DNA from: Setaria digitata
Lineage: Eukaryota; Nematoda; Chromadorea; Rhabditida; Setariidae
Length of the DNA stretch: 64,000 nucleotides
Reading direction: 5' to 3'
Assembly (NCBI GenBank): GCA_003640385.1
Contig: RCAB01000228.1
Coordinates: forward strand, 34,630-98,629
The notes under the pieces are model-generated. The model was not told the DNA's origin, made no database searches, and saw only the letters and a list, made by a program, of their open reading frames with translations. Positions 16,701 to 29,083 of the stretch are shown here, piece by piece; the first letter of the stretch is position 1, and every line of letters starts with the position of its first letter. Made by a program: the position numbers and the translations under genes.

Positions 16701-19700
16701 GAAGATTTCCAGAGTAAAAGAGTCAACATACCGTATGGTAAGCAGCAGTGGGTGAGTTCTCATCACTGCTTCGTCGTTGGTTTGTGGACATACTGAGAAG
16801 TCTATTCATTTCCGGCGTTCCTTTCGTGTTTTCACATGGAACTCTCCTGAAAAAGTACTTGAGCGAAATTGAAACTGGAAAGCAATATTGGTAATACAAA
16901 GACAAGAAAAAATTGAAAATAAATGGATAAATAGATGGAAAGCAAGAAAGGAAATTGAATGGTAAAGTGAAATAATAAGAAGGGAACAATAATCAGGTAA
17001 GTCTAAACAAAAAAAGAAAAAACGGAAAAAAAACCTCATTGTCGGTGATTGTGTACTGTTCCCTTTCAACCAGTAAATACCTTCCCCTGTAGCACTAATA
17101 CCATTTTTTTGTGTTTGCCGTAATAGTGACTTCTTAGCAATCGCATCATCGGTAAGATACATCTAGAATACAGAATGTAGTGAAAGAAACACCCAAAATT
17201 TAACATTTTTATCCACTATGAATAGAGGAGTGGGAAGAAATTTGAGACTAGAAAAAGCTTTCAACTACATTATTACTAGGATGTTTGAATAAAGAAAATC
17301 TTCAAAAGTCGAAGAATTAAGTTCAACCTGATCGCCATGCATTAATATCAATGCATTTTTCAGTTCTGATGGTTTCTTTTTGATGATTTGTGTAGGTGAA
17401 GTGATCATCGTCTGAGGCCCATTCTGTAACTTTTCAGGTGGGTCAGAAAGGTTCTCTTTATGGATTTTTTTAGCTTTTAATTGAAAACCAGCAGTAATTC
17501 AGTTTTGCTAAGTCATGAATTACGGATACTTCAGATCACCATAACTTTTTCCAGAATGACTAGCAGAATAATACTATATTTAAAGCATATTTAACTTATT
17601 ACTTGCAAAGCAATAATTTCATGCACTTGATGAACAACTTTAAAATTCCAGTCCCTTTTAAGTGTAAGTATAAGCCAGAGGATAATCCAGGCAAAGAGGA
17701 AAATAATATCAATGACGATACATGATAATAACAGCGCTTTCTCTTCATGCTATAAATAAAATTTTTCGTTTGCTGTCTTCTTTTTTTTACACCACTTTCT
17801 TCTCAAAGATCTGTTAGAAAAGCAAAAAGAAAGGATAAAATCTCTTTTCAAGCCATATAAAATTAGGTAATTACCCAAAACACCTTTTATTCTATCGGAA
17901 TTGAAGAAAACATCGCCTCATTCTTATCTTCTTTGCCACAAAAAACTAATCCAAACTCCACAAATAGAAATTGATTAACATATATTGATTCCTTGGCCGA
18001 TATACGGGAAATTATTATATTAGTAGTGTAATTACCTGATAAATTACCATATGCGCATATATTGTTGGTGCTTTGACGACAACAATTAAAACAAGCAAAA
18101 TTATTGCAAATATGTGAGGTGCATATCTAAAATGATTAAAATCAACTACTTACAATGATGGAATTAAAACTAAAAAAGAAAATCTCATATTAGAGGGATA
18201 TTCCCTTATACTATGGCAAAAACTGCTCGCAAAGGCTCCAAATTTCTTCATAAATATTATTGAAATAGCAAATACATACCCATCGCAACATAATCTAGCT
18301 TGTGGAAATTTGGATGAGCTCCGAAGACGATATTCTGAATACTCACTTTGTGCACCATTAATACTATTTGCTTGATATCGGAAGGCACTTTTTTGCCGCG
18401 CGTTTGATATACTTATCTAATAAGATTATATTTCGACAGGTTAAGTTCTCAGCCTTTTAATAAAAAGTAATGAATTTGTTACACTCAAGAAATTCCAATT
18501 GTTACTGATTTCTAAAAAATTTTAAGCATAACTTACGAAATATTTGCTATAACCATACATGTATAACGCAATAGGAGCAATACTAATAAGTACAATAGTG
18601 GTAACATATATGGCGATAATGGAGGACGGATGATAAATTTTTAAGGGACGTGAAGAGATCAAATATTGTCCTAAACCAAGTGAACTAATTAGTTTCATGA
18701 GTAACTGAAATAGGACTTATTTAAAGATTTAATGCGAAATGGATCGAAATTTTGCTTGAAAACGAATCATCATGAAAGATTATAAAATTAATGAGCGTAC
18801 CGAGGCCAATTGGTCGGACACTGGCATAGTTTGTTTCTTGTATGCGATGAAGAATACTAAACCCGAGGTAAGACCAAATGACCGTTGTCGAATAAATCAA
18901 CAAATGAATAGAAAATATGAAACTAAACGGTTTGTTGGTATGCCAGAAAACTGCTGAATATACACAAGTGTAGACGAATAACGCAATTAGTAAATTGACA
19001 AACTCCAGCGGTATTCCAAATAAACGAGCATGCATCAGTACTGAATAATATTTTAATTATTTTATTTCCTTAAGTTTTGCCAAGTTTCGGATCAAACAGC
19101 TATCGCTTAATTTTTTTACTATATACAGTTTCAGGAACCGTATATTCCTCTAGTTCTAGCGATGGCAGCACGACTGAATTTTACTTGGTAATAAATTAGG
19201 GCTAATTGGTGTTCCAGTCAAATCTTGTGCTGATATGCGAAAACCCTGCAATCGATTATCGAGCATCGGTAGATTTGTTGCTAGCTGTCGAGCACGTTGA
19301 TAAACAAAATCAAGTTCTGTGTTCAAAAAATCACCTGGAAAATTTTTCTTGGATTTAGTTTTGAAACCATATTTAAATCCGTTGCAATTAAAAAGCAGAA
19401 AAAGTAATAACAATAACTAATTTTCTGGAAATAGGAAAAGTCATTTAGAGAAGTATCAAGTATACACCTTATAGTTTCTAAACTTATCTTGTTTCAATTA
19501 GGAAATGGTTGAGATGATAAAACTGTTAACTTAAATAATTCAATAAAAAGTATTCCGAAATGGAGACATATTTAGCTATGAAAGATAAAGAAGAAAAATA
19601 GTGAAAACGGTGCGACTGAATCAACAGAAATGATTAAGCTAGCTAGTTCTTTGTAGCACGTGGAGTTAAATTCATGAATTACATCACAACAACTATCAAG

Positions 19701-22541
19701 GTATCGAAAGTCAATTCATCATTTTGAATCTACGATATCTGAGTCGACAAGCGGATTTCAAATTATGATTTTTAATTATGTTTTATTAGTTAAAATGACT
19801 GCTGATATTTTCGTCGCAAATTAAAATATAGAGGAAGGCGTTAAACCCAACTGCAGGCCTTCCATTTTATTCGTAATTTCATGCCCACTCCGAAGCACTT
19901 TAAATTTCTACAAGGTTTTACACAAATTTTAAATCTCTTGAAGTGTCGTCATCTTACTATTATTACTGAATTTGCATCACACTAAATTCGTTTACTCTTT
20001 TTTGATTATATCAACTACCTATCAATTGTGACGAGTTTGAATCCATGAAAGATCCAAAAATACTTCAAAGCAGGAGGAGAATGACTGCATGTGCAAATTT
20101 CTTCCTAGTATTTTTCTAACTTCGCGGATTCATAAGTGATGCTTCACTGAATGAAGAGATATTGAAGTTGAACGCCTAGCAAGTGTAGGGAAAGAAGCAG
20201 TATTGAGTAGTTTTTTCAAGTTCATTGATCTCATTTTCGATTCTCTTATTCCTTTCACATCCCTGTGTTAATGTTCCTCACCAGGCTTTTTTTTCATAGC
20301 ACAAGCTACTTGACACTATTTATCAAAATCAATAGGTATTTGGCACTGCCTGGTATAGGCCATATTTCGAATAGGCAGAACACTGATACATGCATAACAT
20401 AAATACACACACAGAGAGAAATAAAATTAAAGAAAAAAGAAAGCATTAACAGGCAATTTTGAGTAAATTACAACAGACACTTCAGAAACTTCATTAAGAA
20501 CTTATGTGTACTCATGTAACACTAACTCGATCTTAATTGTGTCATTCTTCGGAACATTACCAACCCTTCCTAATCCCTTACCACTTCCAGATTCTTCTCT
20601 CATTTTCTGTTTCCGGATACAACTTCGATTGGGAGTGTAAGAAATATCTTGCAGTAAAATTAACTCCGTGATGATTGTTACTCATTTTTATAATTTCTCT
20701 ATATTGCAAAAGGACGAATTTTCCAGATAATAAATTTTCAAACTTCTTGCACATATTAAGACTTGATCGAAGGAATCATGACTTATTCTCTCTAACGATA
20801 AAGTTGTTCGTTCCTGCACACCCTGACTTCTCTTTTAGTCATGATATAGAATCTAACTTCTCGAGATCAGCTGTAAGTACTACTACTTATGTTTCTGAGT
20901 ACAATCGAACATATTACGATCTAATCAACATCTAATACTTCATTATTTTCAGTTTTCTGTTAAAATTCAAAGCAAATCAGTGAAAGAGTTCATGTTGACC
21001 ATCGTCAACACTAACTAGCGTAGTGTTGCAGTGGAAAGATCCCATTCGGTAGCACTTATAAGCAAGCATAAGCTGGTAACCTAATGTTGTCCTGTCTATT
21101 TTGATAACCTTATAAATTCGTCTATCTTCTAACTTAAAATCAGCTAATTTTCTAAAACACTAGGTGGTAGAAGAGTTTCTTTTACTATATAAACAATTAA
21201 TTCATTCATTTTGTTTTCCTTCTCACAAAAAGCTGATGTGGATGACGTCGACGTCACGAAAAAATGGAAAGTTCTCGTTGTTGCAAAACTTATAAAATTT
21301 CGTACACAGGATACACAGAGTCTTCCTTATTTCTTCGTGTTCATTAAAGAAATAAGGCTTCAAGAAATTATTTTTGAATAGAAGATATCTTATCCACGAA
21401 AATATAAATTTAATGAATTCCCTTAAAAATTCCTACCCCCTTAAAAAATGTTTCAATTTCGCACCGTTGTAAAAAAATAAATAAACTTCAACGGGAAAAG
21501 CAAACAGACGAATGAAATATCCCAAGAAAATTAAAATTTAAAAGTGGAACTTCCGATATTCGGATATTTTTCAAAACAGAATTCAAACGGAAAATTTTTT
21601 AACAAGCCCAATAACAGGTTTTTCATGGAACTATTCGTATGCCCTTCCAAAATTAACCGAAATGTGATAATTATAAATGAGATTGGAAATGCAAAGTGAT
21701 TTCAGAATCGTTTCTAAAAGCGAATTCCGAACTGAATATCCATATGTTGGAACACAGAACTTTTGCATAATGATACTTTAAATATTAAAAAATTAAAAAT
21801 ATGATTTGTTCATTGGAAAAAAGTAGTCCTGCTGACTAATTTGAAAATCAAATGACATGTTTGTGCATATTATAAAAGAAAATAAAGTCAAAGCTCAGAC
21901 ATTATTAATTATACCGGAATTAATGAAACCATATCGGTAAAGTTGTGATAACATCACTTGCTGAGCGAACAATTGCAAGAGAGCCATCAGTAGATGAATA
22001 AGTTGTGGTATTGGTGGTGCATGCTGCCATAATGACTTCATGCATCGCAAAGGTGAGCACCTACCTGTAATGTAATGAATAGTTATTTCTGAAGAACCAC
22101 TGTTAGGGTAATAGTGCAATAAGGACTAATTTGTTGACGGTGAAGTATGATTATGCGAATTTCTCGAAGCTAACAATAGCAGAATGTGACACTTTGTGAG
22201 TCGTAGTGGAAGCTACCTCTTCTATGTTCATGTGAACTCCGAGTAATCTCAATGACACGATCAATTCGAGCTCCAAGCCGGTCATTATCGCCAGCAATAT
22301 TGCCAGATTTAAATATTCCAAACGCCATGAACAACAGTAAACCAGGTATGCATACAGAATACAGTACGACATAGACACTTAACCAAAGGCGCGGATACGC
22401 ACCATGAGGCCATTTCATTTCTGAATATAATCGGTAACGTTCAAAGCCAAGATAAATCAAGTAAGTCTGCAGAAGTACCATTGCTACAGTGTACCAAATT
22501 GACCAGAGCTGGTTTGCACGAGCTTGAAATGTGTATGCCAT
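13794..22541 (-). CDS. tinc: Tincar-family eight-span membrane protein, 19 exons
   Basis: Homologue of Drosophila Tincar, an eight-pass membrane protein of heart and eye development whose biochemistry is unknown. Exons (minus): 22541-22217, 22064-21915, 19334-19185, 19040-18801, 18670-18537, 18416-18280, 18126-18036, 17749-17603, 17423-17328, 17162-17035, 16846-16732, 16598-16464, 16266-16138, 16114-16049, 15889-15731, 15547-15443, 15348-15233, 15123-14913, 14261-13794. All phases close, giving 1033 residues. Family-like blocks: NQLWSIWY near the start, NTELDFVY in exon 3, MHARLFGIPLEFVNLL and WHTNKPF in exon 4, EKALLLS..LWLILTLKRDW in exon 8. Hydrophobic spans at about 13-33, 52-77, 120-145, 223-243, 246-270, 298-322, 382-400 and 412-436 make eight. 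Residues ~460-1033 are a hydrophilic Q/S/A-rich tail (e.g. QQAAAQAAQAAQ), presumably cytosolic. In exon 5 the acceptor before GACAATATTT was chosen because the nearer TTTCAG gives a stop. Confidence 0.88.
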
Positions 22542-25500
22542 CCTAAGTGTATGTTAAAACAGGGAGTAAGCTTATCGAGTACACAGTAATTGATGGCTTG
22601 AGCGGTGAACAGTATACTTCTGCTTATCACCTGATTCCATGCATCACGAAATTCTCAGCACTCGTTTTCATCTGACCGTATACCGGAAGCTTGGCAGAAA
22701 GTAACTAAAGACGCAAGTGCTGAATCGGTGTGAAGCTTCATGGGTTAACAACAGTAATCAGTAATCATATTGAATCTTTTCGGCACATTACAGTAAATCA
22801 CCGTTTTTAAATAACTCCAGTTATGACAGTCTGAAAGTGTGCGGATATAATCAATGCAAACAACTATCCACAATCGATAAGTGCAAGGAACCGATTGGCG
22901 AAAAATGGGAAAGGGGGAAAGCAGACAGTGGTAGACATATATGTCTTGTTAGCCGGTCAGTTTAATATAATTATGTTAATAGACTTCGGAAGGTAAAAGA
23001 GACCGCGCGTGCTTGCTTTCCTCGACTGTAGGCCTAACTTTGATTACTGCAGCCTCTGATGCAGTTACCGGCGCAACAAACACTTAGAAGGAGAAAATGA
23101 AAGAAGCAAAGGGAAATAGAACGGAAAATTATTTCCCGGATTCTTCTCGGATTTGGGAACAGTTAGAACTGCCTGCTAGAATGACTGACAGTGATGTGGA
23201 GTGCGAAAAGTGAGGGAAAATTCACAGTTTGTAGAGACAGAAAGGAAGGAGAAGTTGCTTCCTTGCAAAGTAGCAACTGCATGTGATGTGCTACTGCTAC
23301 TGGTCGTGCATTTCTGAATTCAGCTGAAACCGACGACGTAATGCGGAGCCAACAAGCACAGACGAAAAAGGGAAGGAAACATCGAGTCACTTAGTGCGAG
23401 TGAAGTGAAGTGACCATCGTCTCTTGCCGCTGCTAACAGAAGTGGTGATGAGTGTAGCTAGAGGGAGAATGAGGCTCGAGATGTCTCGAGAACAGCAGAA
23501 AAGAGAATGTGCGTCGCTCGGCTCTGAGCTGCTAGTCCTCGTTGGCTGCACCAAACTAAGACCAAATGTCTCGGTGGGGACGAGACCGGACGCACTGGGA
23601 GTGATTCTTCTCGGTCCACACAGCGATGGACCACACCGGTCCTCACCGCCCTCACTCCCCCGCTACACCTGTAATTGACACATACTGAAATGTACCGTGA
23701 AATATGCGGGTATACAAGCGAGTGTAGTAGTGTCATGTAGTGATGCTGAAACAGTAGTAGTGGACATTATCGGCGAGTGGAGTACATTGTTGACCCTCTC
23801 GGATACCTTCTTCTCTGAGCTTCGAATTCATGTGATAGGAGTAATCAATGATGAAAAGTGCCGCACAGGGAGCAGATGAATGGATGCTGCAACTAGTGCT
23901 GATAATTTGTCTCTCTCCTCTGAGATCTAGTTTCCGGCTAATCGTTCGAAATTTGGGTTTTCTTGAACGGTCCCTCTTACTCTACCCCTTGTTAGAGGTA
24001 TGTGCCACCTGTTCCCATGCAACTTGCTCTCAGTTAGTTAGTACTCATAGGTCACTGTTAGGAAGTCAAAGTTCTTGGGAGTATCAAAAGTATCAGTTGT
24101 TGAGAATAACTCTTGACAAATCATACTTTAGAAACTTGCTCATGTGCGACTCTGAGCTCCTTTCTGGCTTTACAAAGTAAAATTTCCTAGATGATTAACT
24201 TCCCTTGGCTTTTATTGTTAGATATAAAATGAGTTGCTCAATTTTTCCTGTTTCTAAACTTTGCATAAGAAGGTCACTAAAATGAATATGATTGAATCAA
24301 AGAAGAACATCAAGAAAACAACCCAGCGATTCAATGAGTGACAAGCACTTAGAAGCTTGAGCATATTGGATTTTTTTATCTGCAGGATTTACAGCATTCC
24401 TGGATTAATCCAATGCGGAGAAAATTGATCAAATGTTAAGGGAATTTTGATTGGTATTTAGCTAATGATATACATCAGAAAACGCAAATAAATCATATGA
24501 AAAAATCTGTTGAAAAATGGAGAGGAAAATATGATCGAAATAAAGCACAAAGCAGTACAATTACTTCAGTGTCACATTCTTTTCTTTGATTTTAACTATC
24601 GTGTTTCAATAAAACGAGTGATGTATGTATGCAATGTTGACTCGTCACCGAATAATATACTGCCATAAAATAAATATGCAAGCAGTAGTCCTTAACATTT
24701 CCTTTTCTTTCTTGATAGATTTGAAATTCTGCACCAGTAGCACTTTGTTTTATCCCAATGTATAATAATGTATTTAAAATCTACCGAGAAGAATTGGTGA
24801 AGATGTCAGTGCGGAAAAGAATAAAATTTCTTTCTTTGAAATTTTTCCAAGGCACGAAAATTACTAAATGATTTATACAGACAGTTGTTGTCGTTGTCCA
24901 AAATACTTTATATCCACTTAACAATTGCTTGGCATTGTTCCTAATTTCCATTTATTGCACAGGCTTACAACCTTTTTTTCTAGTCAAGCCAAGTCTAGGT
25001 ATCAGCAATCTCCAGCTGATGATGAATGCTTCTTTTCAAAGAACCATTCCTAGCATTTCACGGTGCAGTTACTACCTTCCGTCAGCATCGACCCTGAAAA
25101 CAACAGCACTTTCTGAGGTGAATGGTTACACCTAGAAAAAATCACGAAAATACACTACTTGTATGCAAGCTCTTCCGTGCTTTCTTGCAATCACTTTCAA
25201 TCAACATTTCCTTAAAAAATTTGAATAAGAACGAGAGGAGAAAGCCTTTTTCATTATGCTCAATTTAACTGCTGCAATCAGCTTACATCAGGCAGTTTTT
25301 TTTTTTCAACATTTGTTCCTAAAAATTGATTTAATTCATTTTAAAACAAGCAATGTAGAAAACCCACAAGTGTATTTATAGATTAATCCGATCAAAAAGA
25401 TAAGTTACCTATGATGACTGATATGATATGATCAAAAAGAAAAGCATCTTACTTGATGACATAACGTAATTATACTATAATGAACAAAGAACAAAGAAAT

Positions 25501-26020
25501 GGTTAATATGTTAATACAGCATAGAAATAGTTAACTATTTCTTTCTTTACAGATAAAAGCTTATGGGATCATCACTGTGTCTTTGTATTTTCCTGATACA
25601 GTTCTTTTGAAAAATTTTCCCCTCATTTTCTTCTGATATTACTTAAATGATGTAACCGGTGTCATTCGTCACATTGGTGTGCGATAAAGCAACCTGTTTT
25701 CTTCTCAAGCCAATTACTTAAATTATTTATGAATATTCCATTGATAAAAAATTTGACATTTATTTGCAGGAAAGAGGAAGTATTAATTAAGCAAATAGAA
25801 GTTGACTGTCATAGATCTTGATCATTCGTTATTACTTTTCCTCTGCTATTATACTTCATGGTTTGAATCTTCAGCTGAACTTCCGCACAGCTCTACCTGT
25901 TATCTACCGAAAGAAAATATATTTGGAAATTTAAGAGCGGACTATGTCAAACTTATTTTTCGGCTGGATAAGCCAAAAATAAGAGCTTTTGGAGGCTACA
26001 GTAATATAATAAGTAATTAA

Positions 26021-26150
26021 TCATGACAATAATAATAATAATCAATAATAATAATAATGAAAGTAAATAAATCAATTAATAAAATAAATAAATAAGGAAA
26101 ATAAATGAATGAATAAGCAAAACAAATTAATAAATAAAAAATAATAATAA
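26021..26150. repeat. AAT/AAAT-rich low-complexity stretch
   Basis: Degenerate repeats of AAT and AAAT in intergenic DNA, similar in kind to those near 12500 and at the right end of the window. Confidence 0.75.
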
Positions 26151-26336
26151 CAATATTTCTAGACCACAAGTAATCATCATTTGAAAAACACTCTTTTTGA
26201 TCTCATTTCGTTAATGAATAATAAACTAAAACCTTTTGTGATTTAATCTTGAGAAATAAGTAGTTGGCTTAATTTTCCAGTAATCCATATTCTTTGAAAC
26301 GTTTCAGTACTAGAAGTTGAGAGTTTGTATTAAAGT

Positions 26337-26389
<53 letters not shown>

Positions 26390-26459
26390 CACACACACAC
26401 ACGCACACACACATACACACACACACATGCACACACATACACACACACACACACACACA
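26337..26459. repeat. CA/GT dinucleotide microsatellite
   Basis: About 120 bases of alternating A and C with a few ATGC/ACGC/ACAT interruptions. It produces spurious Thr-His and Cys-Val open frames on both strands, which should be ignored. Confidence 0.97.
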
Positions 26460-28991
26460 GACATATACAGGACACCTTGAAAAGATAGCCGCAATCACGA
26501 ACTGCGAAGGCATTCTCTCAGTGATTCACAACAGAGTGAACCTATCTAAATTTTTCCTTCTTCGTTTCGAAATATGGCGAAAGAAGTATTATTCGCAAAG
26601 TAAAAAATAAAATTCTCCATAATGCTATTCTCGTAAAATATAACAACCTCGCAGTTAACTCTTAATAAAGTTAAGCGTTTCAGGCAAATAACTGACAAAT
26701 TACTATAAATTATTTCAAATATCTGTATTGTAGAAAATGTGTTAAAAAGAAACAGCAAGTAACTACAGTTAAGGTATGTAGGTTCAAACCAGTGGAAATA
26801 TTTCATTGGTAATAGCTCCCTCTAATTAGCGGATAAATTAGCAGGCAATGTCAGTTAGATTTTATCTTTAAGTAGACTTCTATGGAATATTACTGATATG
26901 GCAACTGTTTGGATATATACTCTCTTGTGATGATGGTGTAGAGATGCTCTGGATCTCCTGGAAGTTCGCACTACTATCAAATGGAAGCTCACGAATTTCA
27001 ATTGTTTCACGTTAATTCCTAGCCATCCTTATCTATTATTGACCTCGTACGAAGGTTTTCCCATTTAAATGAAATTTGAAGACGACATGAAACCACTCGG
27101 AATTATTCTAGGACTATTTGCTGACACTCGTTCCACCCTTTATAAAATCAATCGAAAACAGAATTTCGTCTATTTTTTCAACTTGTGGCAGAGCCAGCAA
27201 TATGCAACCTCCACCACTTTATTACAATAAACAAACGTAGCATGAAACCTCACTCATTCTTTTATTAATGAACAACTTTTAATACTTGAAGAAAAACCTC
27301 AGTACTAACTTACAAACCATTCAACCTAAAAATGTTTGAACTCCACTATACATGTCTAATTAGAATTTTCCAAACACTTAAATTAATAACCAAAATTTGG
27401 TGCTCCACTAAAAATTTTCGTGATCCCCCTTAATAAACAAAAAAACACTTAAAGTTCTTGTCCAAACAGATTTACTCAACCTAAAATATTTTTAATATTC
27501 TGACCATTCCCTTCAAAGCGATAATCATGATATATTCCGGAACCCCTTCCGACAGAACAGTTCTATTGTATCATAACATATGACAAAATTTGGGAAATTT
27601 ACAGTGCTTCATGGAACAAAATATATGATCACAAATTTTCATTAATGGAACTTGCAAAAAAAAATCAGAGATCAAGAGCCCAACACTTTTAAACAACAAA
27701 CAATATATAAATGGAATTCCCTAGACTGTGACACAATAAAGGTGATGAAATGCCAATTCATTAGAACGAAACAAAATAACACTAAATAAAACGACATAAA
27801 ACACCTGAATTTTGCACAATTTTAGCAGAAATAAAAAACAATGTTCGTATCCTACAATAATAGAATATAATAAGATTGGTGAAAGCAAATACAATAATTG
27901 TTGAAAGCTGACAATGCATTTATGTATTCAATCCATCGGATGATACATAAATTAAAGACATAACGTCGATTACAACAATACCACCATATTTTTAAAATAA
28001 ACAAATAACAAAAAAGAAAGATGCCCGATTCCAAAATCTAAAAGAGATAGATGAGTGTGCGTGAATTCCAAAAGCCTGAAATACTTGTGCACTCAAAAAG
28101 TGTAAGCATAATCTAGATGATTCAACTTTTCATGGGATGAATAAATTAATGATTAAACAAATAAAAATTAATTTCAAATGATCAACAGGAAGCTGTGCAA
28201 CAAGCAAATCCGGAGAACAAATAAATAATGGTCAAAAACTGACTTGAAAGACTTCCTATATCTGTTATTCTACACTTTTAATCCCGAGGATGTAATAATT
28301 TCTCTCCAGTCTAATATATTTTGAAACAAATATAAACTCATATTCAAGCGAGGACGAACTGCACACAGCGACAGCTACAATGTCAGCTTACAAAAGCATT
28401 ACACAAGAAACACAGTAGCAAATACAAAATTTTCAGAATTGCCTATCAAGAAGAAAGACTGCTGAAAGATTGCAAGGCAGTTTTTGACAGCGATCCTGCA
28501 TAAATGATTAACAATGCGTCATATCCAAAAAATGATTCAACCCTGAAAAATATTTCACTAAGTTAATCAGTGCAATGACCTTGATGTTTCCAATTAGCTT
28601 TCACGTCTCATATTTTTAATAAAAAAAAAAAAAAATGGTGGTTCTTCATGAAGTATCATATACAAGTATAACATGTTCATTTAGATGAAGACCTGGTATT
28701 GAGTGCTGAATGTCTGAACTTCTTCAGTTGGAAGAGAAATTGGTTCGTCACCAATATAAAAATAGAATTACAGACTAACATCCTTATTACCAGTGAGCGT
28801 TTTATACAAATATATGATTCTTTTTTTGTTTCCATCACACAAAAAGTAGTGGAAATAAAACTCGTATTTTTTAAGAAAATGTCAAGGAAATATGAGAAAC
28901 TAATCCAATTAGAAAAGTAAAGAAAATACTTCCTTATAAACGTGATGAAGTTACAGAAAGTGTTCCAACTAAAGTTTTCACTGTCTCACTG

Positions 28992-29019
28992 CTGATTAAA
29001 TAGAGCTGATTAAATAGAG
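28992..29019. repeat. 14-bp tandem duplication in SUZ12 3' flank
   Basis: CTGATTAAATAGAG occurs twice head to tail, about 65 to 90 bases beyond the SUZ12 stop codon on the minus strand. Confidence 0.85.
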
Positions 29020-29083
29020 TTGAGTGATACAACAGCAGTTAAGTTTACCGTTTTGAAGGAAGTGAAATTTATGAGCAGAAAAT

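Larger units (their letters stand above)
22542..29083. other. Long intergenic region
   Basis: Upstream of the Tincar-like gene and downstream of SUZ12. Bases ~22600-24200 are less AT-rich than the rest and are the likely promoter/5' leader area of the Tincar-like gene. They contain overlapping open frames on both strands (e.g. 23424-23678, 23458-23736) with no splice support. Further right are a CA microsatellite (26337-26459), AAT/AAAT-rich sequence (about 26020-26150) and a poly-A run near 28620. No gene is supported in this 6.5 kb. Confidence 0.6.

Noticed and set aside
18671..18708. Using the TTTCAG acceptor at 18709 for exon 5 of the Tincar-like gene
   Set aside because: It gives a stop after five codons in the required phase; the GGTTTAG acceptor downstream keeps the frame.
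23163..24180. Several overlapping frames on both strands in a GC-richer patch
   Set aside because: No splice context, domain, or hydrophobic pattern; more likely promoter or leader of the Tincar-like gene.
26269..26610. Cys-Val and Thr-His repeat open frames on both strands
   Set aside because: Translation of the CA/GT microsatellite.
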